Position numbers and translations under genes: made by a program. From contig DFWT01000068.1 in assembly GCA_002381045.1 (NCBI GenBank), forward strand, positions 1 through 6,434: DNA of 6,434 nucleotides, read 5' to 3'. The stretch comes from Rhodoferax sp. UBA4127 (GTDB lineage Bacteria; Pseudomonadota; Gammaproteobacteria; Burkholderiales; Burkholderiaceae_C). Under the pieces are notes generated by a model, which saw only the letters and a list, made by a program, of their open reading frames with translations, made no database searches and was not told the origin of the DNA. Positions 1-6,005 of the stretch are shown piece by piece (positions within the stretch are counted from its first letter, which is position 1; every line of letters starts with the position of its first letter).

Positions 1-260
1 TGGTTGAGGTCTTCGCGCTTCAAGAAGATTTGCGCCCCGCCTTGCTCGCGGCTCATGCGGGCCGCGTGGTAGACCGGTGAAGGGCGGCCTACAAAATGCG
101 CCAGTTCCGATTCAAACTCGGACATGAAGGCCGGGTCAAACTGGTATTGCGTGTAAGCCGCTTTGAGTTCATTGATGGCGTGGGACAGCGTCTCTGAGAC
201 AAAATTGCCGCCGTAGATGCCAAAGTGACCGCGCGGGTCGGGTTGCTGGTAATCAAACAT
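1..260 (-). CDS. trpB: Tryptophan synthase beta subunit, N-terminal part (cut by window edge)
   Basis: TrpB condenses indole with serine to give tryptophan, using PLP, in a cytoplasmic complex with TrpA (EC 4.2.1.20). The ATG is at 258-260 and 86 complete codons are visible. The protein opens MFDYQQPDPRGHFGIYGGNF, the characteristic TrpB start with its FGxYGGxFVxETL pattern. GRPSPVYHA lies at about residues 58-66, and the visible part ends in LKREDLN (80-86). In the family this is followed by HTGAHKIN, whose lysine binds PLP, so the catalytic residue lies just outside the window. An in-frame TGA 15 bases upstream of the ATG rules out a much longer start. No Shine-Dalgarno motif is visible before the ATG, where a repeat-like sequence ends about 10 bases away. 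It follows trpF by 124 bases; trpA would be expected beyond the edge. Identity is secure from these motifs and from the neighbour. Confidence 0.95.
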   Translation of the reverse strand, partial: MFDYQQPDPRGHFGIYGGNFVSETLSHAINELKAAYTQYQFDPAFMSEFESELAHFVGRPSPVYHAARMSREQGGAQIFLKREDLN

Positions 261-270
261 GTTGGTATGG

Positions 271-327
271 ATTCAATAGCTGCTTGCACAGGTAATATAA
301 GGGCTAGAGGCTGATTTCTTATAAATT
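271..327. repeat. Candidate interspersed intergenic repeat, Comamonadaceae type
   Basis: The stretch contains the core AATAGCTGCTTGCACAGG, then AAGGGCTAGAGGCTGATTT. From memory, this closely resembles a short non-coding repeat scattered between genes in Comamonadaceae, with a core of the form AGCTGCTTGCGCA...AAGGGCTAGAGGC. Seen directly: a weak inverted structure with TAGC (277-280) opposite GCTA (303-306) and CTT (283-285) opposite AAG (299-301). There is only one copy in this window, so repetition itself is not shown here. Its function is unknown; it ends about 10 bases upstream of the trpB start. Confidence 0.5.
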
Positions 328-335
328 ATGGGGCA

Positions 336-362
336 TCGCAGGTAGGTTTTACTGGCCTGCGA
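336..362. repeat. 7-bp perfect inverted repeat between trpF and trpB
   Basis: TCGCAGG (336-342) is the exact reverse complement of CCTGCGA (356-362), with a 13-base loop. It begins 22 bases after the trpF stop in the direction of transcription. Neither strand has a T-run after the stem, so it is not a standard intrinsic terminator. It could be an RNA stem that affects trpB expression or message stability, or it could be chance. Confidence 0.4.
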
Positions 363-384
363 AATCGCCAAAAAATCACTGAAA

Positions 385-1086
385 TTACTGGTCGGCTTGG
401 CGTACCGCAACCACAAAGTCTCTGATTCGGGCGGGGTCCTTGATGCCTTTTTGTCCGGGCACTTCTACCCCGGAGCTGACGTCAACCGCGAGCGATTTGC
501 AGCGCGGACGCAACTGCGTGATGCCGTCGATCACGTTGGCAGCGTTGAGCCCACCACTCAAGACGAGGTGAGCGTTGACGTTTGGAGGCAGAAGTGACCA
601 ATTGAATGTGTGCCCGCCACCGCCGTACCCGTCAACCTGCGCGTCCAGCAAAATGGCCTGAGCTTGAGAAAAATCTTGGCTGAATTTTAGAAGATCAAAG
701 CCACGCCCCGCCTCGCCCATGGGAATTCGGGCGGCGCGCAGGTATGGATGTTGGCCTTGGCCGCAGGCTTGCCAGCAGTCGGCAGGCGATTCATCCCCAT
801 GAAATTGGGCAATAGCTCCGGCCACGCTTGCGAGTGCAGCTTTGATATTTGTAGCAGTCTCGTTCACGAACAACAGCACCGGTGTGACAAACGGTGGCAG
901 GCGGCGGGCCAGTTCCGTGGCGCGAACGACTGACACACCGCGCGGGCTTTTGGCGTACAGGACAAAACCGATGGCGTCGGCACCGGCCTCCACCGCCACG
1001 TCCACATCCGATTCGCGGGTCAGGCCACAGATTTTGATGCGGGTGCGTTGTGAAGTGCTTGGTGTGTGAGGTGGTTCAGAACTCAT
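385..1086 (-). CDS. trpF: Phosphoribosylanthranilate isomerase
   Basis: TrpF converts N-(5-phosphoribosyl)anthranilate to CdRP in tryptophan synthesis (EC 5.3.1.24), as a cytoplasmic (beta/alpha)8 barrel. The 233-residue protein carries the family motifs in order: KICGLT with the general-base Cys20, GFVLYAKSPR (40-49), FVNET (73-77), QFHGDES (94-100), LLD with the general-acid Asp148, the GGGG-HTFNW phosphate-binding segment (155-163), LSGGL (176-180) and VDVSSGVE (201-208). Nothing catalytic is missing. The ATG at 1084-1086 was chosen because its ATGA overlaps the truA stop. The frame stays open to 1227, but that part is arginine-rich shadow of truA with no TrpF similarity. Residues 1-14 are a hydrophilic Ser/Thr/Pro extension before the usual TrpF beginning, so the mature start could be slightly different. 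It is probably translationally coupled to truA. Confidence 0.95.
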   Translation of the reverse strand: MSSEPPHTPSTSQRTRIKICGLTRESDVDVAVEAGADAIGFVLYAKSPRGVSVVRATELARRLPPFVTPVLLFVNETATNIKAALASVAGAIAQFHGDESPADCWQACGQGQHPYLRAARIPMGEAGRGFDLLKFSQDFSQAQAILLDAQVDGYGGGGHTFNWSLLPPNVNAHLVLSGGLNAANVIDGITQLRPRCKSLAVDVSSGVEVPGQKGIKDPARIRDFVVAVRQADQ

Positions 1087-1946
1087 GGCAGTCCGTCGAT
1101 CAGGCTGGCCCGCTCGGGCAGGCCCCAGTGTGCATCGTAGCGTGGACCCAAAAAGTACAGGCCATCGGGGCTGAAGGTGGGGGCGGCGGCGTCGCGGTCG
1201 CGCGCCGCCATCACTTCCTTGATCCATTCAGGTGGGTGGCGGCCATCCCCAATGGCCAACAGGCAGCCCATCAGGTTGCGGATCATGTGGTGCAAAAAGG
1301 CATTGGCTTCAAACTCAAAACGCCAGTAGGCACCCCGGCGGCTGATGTCGATGCGCAGCAGGTTCTTTACCGGCGACAAGGCTTGGCAGGCACTGGCCCG
1401 AAACGAGCTGAAATCATGCTCGCCCAGCAGCCATTGCGCGGCTAGCTGCATCGGTTCAAACTGCAGCGGGCGATACACCCAACCGACCCGACCCTGGTCC
1501 ACGCTGGGCCGCACCGGGTCGGCCAACAACACATAGGCGTAACTGCGAGACACGGCGCTGGCGCGGCAATGGAATTCGGGCGGCATCACCTTGGCCCATT
1601 GCACCGCAATGTCTTTAGGTAGCAGGGCATTCGGCCCGCGTACCCAGGAGGCCACCGGGCGGTCGACCGGGGTGTCAAAGTGAATCACTTGCATCAGGCC
1701 GTGCACGCCTGCATCGGTGCGGCCAGCGCACAGGGTCGAGACCTTGTGGCCAGCAAACTGGCTCAAGGCGTCTTCCAGTTGGTCTTGAACGGTCTGCCGG
1801 GACAACTGGCTTTGCCAGCCCTGGTAATGGCCACCGTGGTAGCTAATGCCCATCGCCAGTCTGAGGCGCTCAGACGGCGCGTGGGTCTTGGGCTGCAAGG
1901 GTTTACAGCTTTTTAAGTGCGCGCTCGGCCCGTTCTCTGACTTCAC
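1083..1946 (-). CDS. truA: tRNA pseudouridine(38-40) synthase
   Basis: TruA isomerises uridines 38-40 in the anticodon stem-loop of tRNAs to pseudouridine (EC 5.4.99.12). Motifs, numbered from the GTG at 1944-1946 (287 residues): GISYHGGHYQGWQSQ (33-47), the catalytic loop CAGRTDAGVHG with nucleophile Asp78, FHCRASAVSRSYAYVL (125-140), GEHDFSSFRAS (175-185), FLHHMIRNLMG (217-227), and APTFSPDGLYF near the C-terminus. All core elements are present. The start is uncertain. The GTG overlaps the end of fimV by 44 bases; a TTG at 1896-1898 lies 4 bases after the fimV stop and would give 271 residues; the ATG at 1851-1853 would start inside the first beta strand and looks too late. No option has a clear Shine-Dalgarno motif, so coupling to fimV translation is likely. 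The TGA at 1083-1085 overlaps the trpF ATG. Confidence 0.94.
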   Translation of the reverse strand: MKSENGPSAHLKSCKPLQPKTHAPSERLRLAMGISYHGGHYQGWQSQLSRQTVQDQLEDALSQFAGHKVSTLCAGRTDAGVHGLMQVIHFDTPVDRPVASWVRGPNALLPKDIAVQWAKVMPPEFHCRASAVSRSYAYVLLADPVRPSVDQGRVGWVYRPLQFEPMQLAAQWLLGEHDFSSFRASACQALSPVKNLLRIDISRRGAYWRFEFEANAFLHHMIRNLMGCLLAIGDGRHPPEWIKEVMAARDRDAAAPTFSPDGLYFLGPRYDAHWGLPERASLIDGLP

Positions 1947-4530
1947 CGCTGGCTTCGGCCAGGACTTCTTCGATCAACGCGCGCGCGCCGTCTTCGTCGC
2001 CAATGGCTTTGAATTCGTCGGCCAGGGCCAGCTTGGTTTCGAGCGGGTCACCATCGACATCGGCGTAACCCCCTGGCTGGGTGGCAGGGTTGTCAAAGGC
2101 GTCTTGCTCTGCGTGGGCCTGTTGCACTGCGTCACTCAGGTTGGGCAGGTCGGCTGCGCCAGTGCGGGAGAAGTCGAGCGAGAGGTCGCCCATGTCGAAC
2201 TCCATCGGGCTGGAATCGCGGCTGACCTCGGCAGTCGGCTCGACTGGGGCATCGGATACCGGTGGCGTGGCCAGCGGTGCGGGTCGGCTGGCGGGGTCTT
2301 CCAGGCCCAGATCGAAGTCCAGATCGGCATCACTCTGGTCGGCGGCGGCTGCCGGTGCAGGTTTTTCGAGGGGCTCTGTGAGGTCATCCAGGGTGTCGAG
2401 CGACAGGGTGGGCAGATCCGACTGAACTGGCACCGATGCTGCAGCGTGTGCGGCTTGCTCAGCCGCCATTTCGGCCACCAACTCGTGTGGAATTTCAGGT
2501 TCGTCCCCCAACTCACCGGCACCCGTGTGTTCGGTGAGTTGCGGCTCGTCCAAAGAAAAGTCCAGATCCAGGTCCAGATCCAGGTTGTCTAGGCCTTCAA
2601 CGGCAGCGGGTTGAACGGGCGCTGGGGCGGTGGGGGCATCGGAAAGCGCATCTGCCACGGTGTCCATGTCTGTGGCGTGCAGGGTGGTTTTGAATTCAGA
2701 CAAGGGCATGCCGCCTGGCAGGTAAAGCGCGTTGTCTGGATCCAGTGCCAAGCCTTTCTCGCAAATGCGTTCCCAGTCGGTACCAACCCCGTTGGTGAGG
2801 TTAAAGGCCAATGTGGCAATGCTCTCAAAGGCCTTGGCATCGCGGCGCTTGGCGTAAATTTCAATCAGTTTCTGATGGATTGCCAGACGGTCCGGGTTGG
2901 TGCGCAGCGCATCTTTGAGAATTTCTTCGGCTTGCAGATCCCGCCCGTAGGCCAGATAGACATCGGCTTCAGCCACCGGATCGACATCATCGACCGCGTC
3001 CAATTGGCTGGGCGAGTACATCATTGAGGAGCCGGTAACCGCGTTGTCATTGGTGTCGACATTGCGCCCACCAGTGCCACCAAAGAACGACTCAGGTTGC
3101 AGCTTGCTGTCGGCAAAGATGCTGTCTTGCGAGGCAGACTTCTTGCGTTGTTTGGAACGGTAAAGGCCCAAGCCAGCCAGCAAAGCGATCAAACCGGCAG
3201 CGCCGACCGGGACCATTGGATTTTCGAGCAAGCTGTCGATGAAGCTGGACTCCGCCACCACTTCCGGTGCAGGTGCTTTCGGCATGGGTTTGGCAAGGGC
3301 CGGTGCGGCAACGGCCGGCGTCACTGGCGCGCTGCTGGGTGCAGCGACGGCACTGGCCACAGGTGCGCTGGCACTGGCAGGCGCCACTGCGGGTGCAGCG
3401 GGCGCGGATGGCGCGGCACTGCTGACCGCCGCACTGGATGCTGCAGCAATTTTGCTTAGGTCTTGAAGGTTCTTGGCAAGCTCAGCGGCACGGTCAGCGG
3501 TTTCCTTAGCGTTGCGCGCCTGCGCCAGTTGCTCCGCGCTGTTTGCGCCAGCCAAGTTGCCCTTGGACAGGGTCAGCTTGTCGGCTGGCACCAGCGGCGT
3601 TTTCTTGTCATCCACATTGGCCGTAACCTTGCCAGTCGCTTCACGTTTGGCAGGTGCCACGTCGGCACCCGGTGCACTGGCGGCCAAACCGCGTCGGTAG
3701 TTATTGAAGTCCTGGCTTTGGGCCAAGATCATTTGGCTAGCCTCGGCGGGCGCTGTCTCAGAGGCTTGTGCCTCGGTGGGCAGGTCGACCAGCGCGCCGG
3801 CTTTCAGGCGGTTGACGTTGTTGTTGATGAAGGCATCCGGGTTGGTGCGCAGCAGGGCCACCAACATTTGATCCAGAGACACATTGACCGGCTTGTATGT
3901 ACCTGCCAAATGGCTCGCAGTTTCACCAGGCTTCACGCGTACCTGTGTGGGTGTGCCACCGTCAGCTTCTTTTTTGGCGGGCACATTCGGTTCAGCTTTG
4001 GCTGGCTTGGCGGTGGGTGCAACCGGTGCGGGTTTGGTAGGCGCAACTGCCGGTGCCGCTTTGGGTGTTTGTGCCAAGGTGGGCGCTTGCGTTTGAGGCG
4101 CGGATGCAGTGGCCTTCAAACTTGGCGGATCGAACAGCAAGGTGTAGTCGCGCACGATGCGGCCGCTATTCCAATTGGCCTCCAGAATCATGTCGACATA
4201 GGGGTCGTTAACCGGCTTGTCACCCGTGAGTTTGAGGTAGGGCTTGCCGTTGGCACGCCGATACAGGCTGGCACGCAGACCACTGATGGCGACGTTGTAA
4301 TCAAGGCCAGAGGCTTTGAAGGCGTCTGGCGAGGCAACCCGGGTGACCAGCGTGGCCGCTTCGTCCGCGTTGATGTCCAGAATGTCGATTTCGGCCGAGA
4401 GAGGCTCGCCCAGCGCCGATTTGACGCTGATTTGACCCAAGGACAATGCCTGGGCAGCTGGCGACCACAAACCCAGCAGAATGGCCGAGGCCACGGCAGT
4501 CATTTGCCACGAGTGAAGCTTAGAAATCAA
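1903..4530 (-). CDS. fimV: FimV-type polar hub protein with LysM domain, membrane anchor and TPR-like C-terminal half
   Basis: FimV/HubP-type proteins organise the cell pole and, in Pseudomonas, support type IV pilus assembly and twitching; the exact role here is inferred. The protein has 875 residues: a signal peptide (1-28, ending AAQA before LSLGQ); the conserved FimV periplasmic domain (about 29-138; VKSALGEPLSAEI, then YTLLFDPPS); an Ala/Pro/Lys-rich linker (about 139-194); a LysM peptidoglycan-binding domain (about 196-251; VRVKPGETASHLAG then LLRTNPDAF); a short Ala-rich helical, possibly coiled-coil stretch (about 331-360); an Ala/Pro/Ser spacer (362-427); one transmembrane helix (about 439-457) followed by RSKQRKK, which fits cytoplasm on the C-terminal side; a TPR-like segment (525-578); acidic LD-rich modules (646-789); and the conserved FimV C-terminal motif (about 828-855, LETKLALADEFKAIGDEDGA). 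The TTG start is preferred because GGAG sits 8 bases upstream and it supplies the basic N-region of the signal peptide. The later ATG at 4501-4503 has no such site. Confidence 0.93.
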   Translation of the reverse strand: MISKLHSWQMTAVASAILLGLWSPAAQALSLGQISVKSALGEPLSAEIDILDINADEAATLVTRVASPDAFKASGLDYNVAISGLRASLYRRANGKPYLKLTGDKPVNDPYVDMILEANWNSGRIVRDYTLLFDPPSLKATASAPQTQAPTLAQTPKAAPAVAPTKPAPVAPTAKPAKAEPNVPAKKEADGGTPTQVRVKPGETASHLAGTYKPVNVSLDQMLVALLRTNPDAFINNNVNRLKAGALVDLPTEAQASETAPAEASQMILAQSQDFNNYRRGLAASAPGADVAPAKREATGKVTANVDDKKTPLVPADKLTLSKGNLAGANSAEQLAQARNAKETADRAAELAKNLQDLSKIAAASSAAVSSAAPSAPAAPAVAPASASAPVASAVAAPSSAPVTPAVAAPALAKPMPKAPAPEVVAESSFIDSLLENPMVPVGAAGLIALLAGLGLYRSKQRKKSASQDSIFADSKLQPESFFGGTGGRNVDTNDNAVTGSSMMYSPSQLDAVDDVDPVAEADVYLAYGRDLQAEEILKDALRTNPDRLAIHQKLIEIYAKRRDAKAFESIATLAFNLTNGVGTDWERICEKGLALDPDNALYLPGGMPLSEFKTTLHATDMDTVADALSDAPTAPAPVQPAAVEGLDNLDLDLDLDFSLDEPQLTEHTGAGELGDEPEIPHELVAEMAAEQAAHAAASVPVQSDLPTLSLDTLDDLTEPLEKPAPAAAADQSDADLDFDLGLEDPASRPAPLATPPVSDAPVEPTAEVSRDSSPMEFDMGDLSLDFSRTGAADLPNLSDAVQQAHAEQDAFDNPATQPGGYADVDGDPLETKLALADEFKAIGDEDGARALIEEVLAEASGEVRERAERALKKL
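2562..2585. repeat. Short tandem repeat inside fimV
   Basis: The 12-base unit CCAGATCCAGGT occurs twice in direct tandem (2562-2573 and 2574-2585), itself built of two near-identical hexamers. On the coding strand it encodes the Leu-Asp run near residues 649-657 of FimV. The unit length is a multiple of three, so gain or loss of copies would change the acidic run by four residues without breaking the frame. Confidence 0.8.
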
Positions 4531-4538
4531 TTTGTCAA

Positions 4539-4542
4539 CTCC
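4539..4542 (-). promoter_or_regulatory. Ribosome binding site deciding the fimV TTG start
   Basis: GGAG on the minus strand lies 8 bases before the TTG at 4528-4530. It is the only good Shine-Dalgarno match near the possible fimV starts. The ATG ten codons further in has none. Confidence 0.65.
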
Positions 4543-4555
4543 GGTTTGACTGTCA

Positions 4556-4578
4556 CCGCGAAAAGGCTGAGTTCGCGG
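4556..4578 (-). promoter_or_regulatory. Hairpin in the fimV 5' leader
   Basis: CCGCGAA and TTCGCGG form a perfect 7-bp inverted repeat around a 9-base loop, five of the seven pairs being G-C. It lies 13 bases upstream of the fimV Shine-Dalgarno site and downstream of the predicted promoter, so it would be in the leader RNA. No T-run follows on either strand, which argues against a terminator. Its function is not known. Confidence 0.5.
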
Positions 4579-4611
4579 ACCGAGGATAGCTTATCCAAAA
4601 AATAGGAAAGG

Positions 4612-4640
4612 ACCATAGCATCAATGGCTTAGCAAGACAA
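4612..4640 (-). promoter_or_regulatory. Candidate sigma-70 promoter with extended -10 for fimV
   Basis: On the minus strand a -35-like TTGTCT (4635-4640) is separated by 17 bases from a -10-like TATGGT (4612-4617), which is preceded by TGC, an extended -10 signature. Each hexamer matches consensus at four of six positions. Transcription would begin near 4605, giving a leader of about 75 bases before the fimV start. This gap is the largest in the cluster, which supports a promoter here, but it is a prediction from sequence alone. Confidence 0.45.
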
Positions 4641-4783
4641 GTTAAGACAGCGAATGAACTTTAACTCTCACGATGGATCGCATCCCGCGAAACCCTCAGT
4701 GTTGCCTCTGGACAACGTCCGTGGCAGGCGACACAGCCCCGGTGAGCGCGCAGCTTACTGCAAAAGCCACGCGCCGTCGGCAT

Positions 4784-5947
4784 TCACGCATTCAACAAAA
4801 TGCGCAGCATGCGCCGCAACGGCTCGGCAGCACCCCACAGGAGCTGGTCGCCGATGGTAAAGGCACCCACATACTCCGGACCCATGGCGAGCTTGCGAAT
4901 CCGTCCAACAGGTATCGTCAGCGTGCCCGTAACCGCCACCGGCGTCAGGTCCTTGATGCTGGCCTCACGGGTGTTGGGTACCACTTTAACCCATGCGTTG
5001 TCAGCGGCCAACATGGCCTCGATGTCGGCGCTGGGCACGTTTTTCTTGAGTTTGAAGGTAAGCGCCTGGCTGTGGCAGCGCATGGCACCCACGCGCACAC
5101 AAAAACCGTCAACCGGGGTCGCAGCGCTGCCGAAGGCCGGGCCTTGGCCCAGAATCTTGTTGGTTTCGGCCATGCCTTTCCATTCTTCGCGCGACATGCC
5201 CCAGCCTTCTTCATCGGACTGCTTGCCTATCCCAAGATCCTTGTCAATCCAGGGAATCAGCGAGCCACCCAAAGGCACGCCGAAGTTGGCTATCTCAGCG
5301 GCGCTTAGGGCACGCTGCTTGGCGATCACTTTGCGGTCAATCTCCAGAATGGCAGATTTGGGGTCGTCCAGCAGGGCTTTGACCTCGGCATTCAAGGTGC
5401 CGAATTGGGTGAGCAACTCACGCATGTGCTGAGCACCACCACCGCTGGCGGCCTGGTAAGTTTGGGTGCTCATCCATTCAACCAAGCCGGCCTTGTAGAG
5501 CGCGCCCACGCCCATCAGCATGCAACTGACCGTGCAGTTGCCACCAATCCAGTTGTTGCCGCCATTGGCCAGCGATTTTTTGATCACCGGCAGATTCACC
5601 GGGTCAAGGATGATGACGGCGTCTTCCTTCATGCGCAGGGTGGAGGCGGCATCAATCCAGTGGCCAGCCCAACCGGCTGCACGCAGCTTGGGAAACACCT
5701 CGGTGGTGTAGTCACCGCCTTGGGCGCTGATGATGATGTCGCACTTTTTTAACGCATCAATGTCGAAGGCGCTTTTTAGAGCTGTCTCGTTTTTGGCCCA
5801 CGAAGGGGCTGCGCCACCGGCATTGGAGGTCGAGAAAAACACCGGCTCAATCAGGGCAAAGTCGCCCTCAGACTGCATGCGATCCATCAGCACAGACCCA
5901 ACCATGCCGCGCCAACCTACCAGACCTACTAAATTTCCCACTTTCAT
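4784..5947 (-). CDS. asd: Aspartate-semialdehyde dehydrogenase
   Basis: Asd reduces beta-aspartyl phosphate to aspartate semialdehyde with NADPH (EC 1.2.1.11), in the cytoplasm. It is the shared step to lysine, diaminopimelate, threonine and methionine. The 387-residue protein is of the Gram-negative type: NADP-binding VGLVGWRGMVGSVL (7-20), SAQGGDYT (74-81), the catalytic GGNCTVS with Cys138, TYQAASGGG with Gln165, and RVGAMRCHSQA with Arg285 and His292, corresponding to Arg267 and His274 of E. coli. WGAAEPLRRMLR closes the protein. It is slightly longer than the E. coli enzyme, partly through extra residues around 239-251 before SREEWKG. The ATG at 5945-5947 has AAGG 7 bases upstream. It follows leuB by 58 bases and is probably co-transcribed with it. 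No clear terminator follows the stop. Confidence 0.97.
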   Translation of the reverse strand: MKVGNLVGLVGWRGMVGSVLMDRMQSEGDFALIEPVFFSTSNAGGAAPSWAKNETALKSAFDIDALKKCDIIISAQGGDYTTEVFPKLRAAGWAGHWIDAASTLRMKEDAVIILDPVNLPVIKKSLANGGNNWIGGNCTVSCMLMGVGALYKAGLVEWMSTQTYQAASGGGAQHMRELLTQFGTLNAEVKALLDDPKSAILEIDRKVIAKQRALSAAEIANFGVPLGGSLIPWIDKDLGIGKQSDEEGWGMSREEWKGMAETNKILGQGPAFGSAATPVDGFCVRVGAMRCHSQALTFKLKKNVPSADIEAMLAADNAWVKVVPNTREASIKDLTPVAVTGTLTIPVGRIRKLAMGPEYVGAFTIGDQLLWGAAEPLRRMLRILLNA

Positions 5948-5954
5948 CGCTAGA

Positions 5955-5958
5955 CCTT
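5955..5958 (-). promoter_or_regulatory. Ribosome binding site of asd
   Basis: AAGG on the minus strand, within AAAAGG, lies 7 bases before the asd ATG at 5945-5947 and confirms that start. Confidence 0.6.
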
Positions 5959-6005
5959 TTCGTTTGTTAACTCAGTTTATCTTGACCTACAGGCACTTGG
6001 TTTGG

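Noticed and set aside
1087..1227. Upstream extension of the trpF frame by 47 codons
   Set aside because: This part overlaps truA, is arginine-rich and does not resemble TrpF. The ATG overlapping the truA stop fits the family length better.
1846..2592. A 248-codon plus-strand frame opposite fimV and truA
   Set aside because: It is antisense to two real genes and has no motif or ribosome binding context; a codon-bias shadow.
3463..4605. A 380-codon open frame on the plus strand opposite fimV
   Set aside because: It is antisense to a well-supported FimV. Its translation is low-complexity Gly/Arg/Cys/Val with no recognisable domain, as expected for the reverse frame of Ala/Pro-rich GC-rich coding sequence.
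4746..4774. GCGCG/CGCGC stem with an inner GCAG/CTGC pair after asd, considered as a terminator
   Set aside because: The outer and inner stems are short and separated by an asymmetric loop, and no T-run follows on the minus strand.
4661..4783. A 40-codon minus-strand frame starting directly after the asd stop (TGAATG), with a CVACHG heme-like motif
   Set aside because: It has no Shine-Dalgarno site of its own, no signal peptide or membrane segment for a cytochrome c, and no recognisable similarity. A single CxxCH in a short random frame is plausible by chance.
4673..5752. Several plus-strand frames of 115-211 codons opposite asd
   Set aside because: They lie antisense to an intact, fully motif-bearing asd and show no domain of their own.
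5948..6005. leuB-asd gap as a possible promoter or regulatory site
   Set aside because: Only the asd ribosome binding site and a GTTAAC palindrome are visible. I see no convincing -35/-10 pair or terminator.
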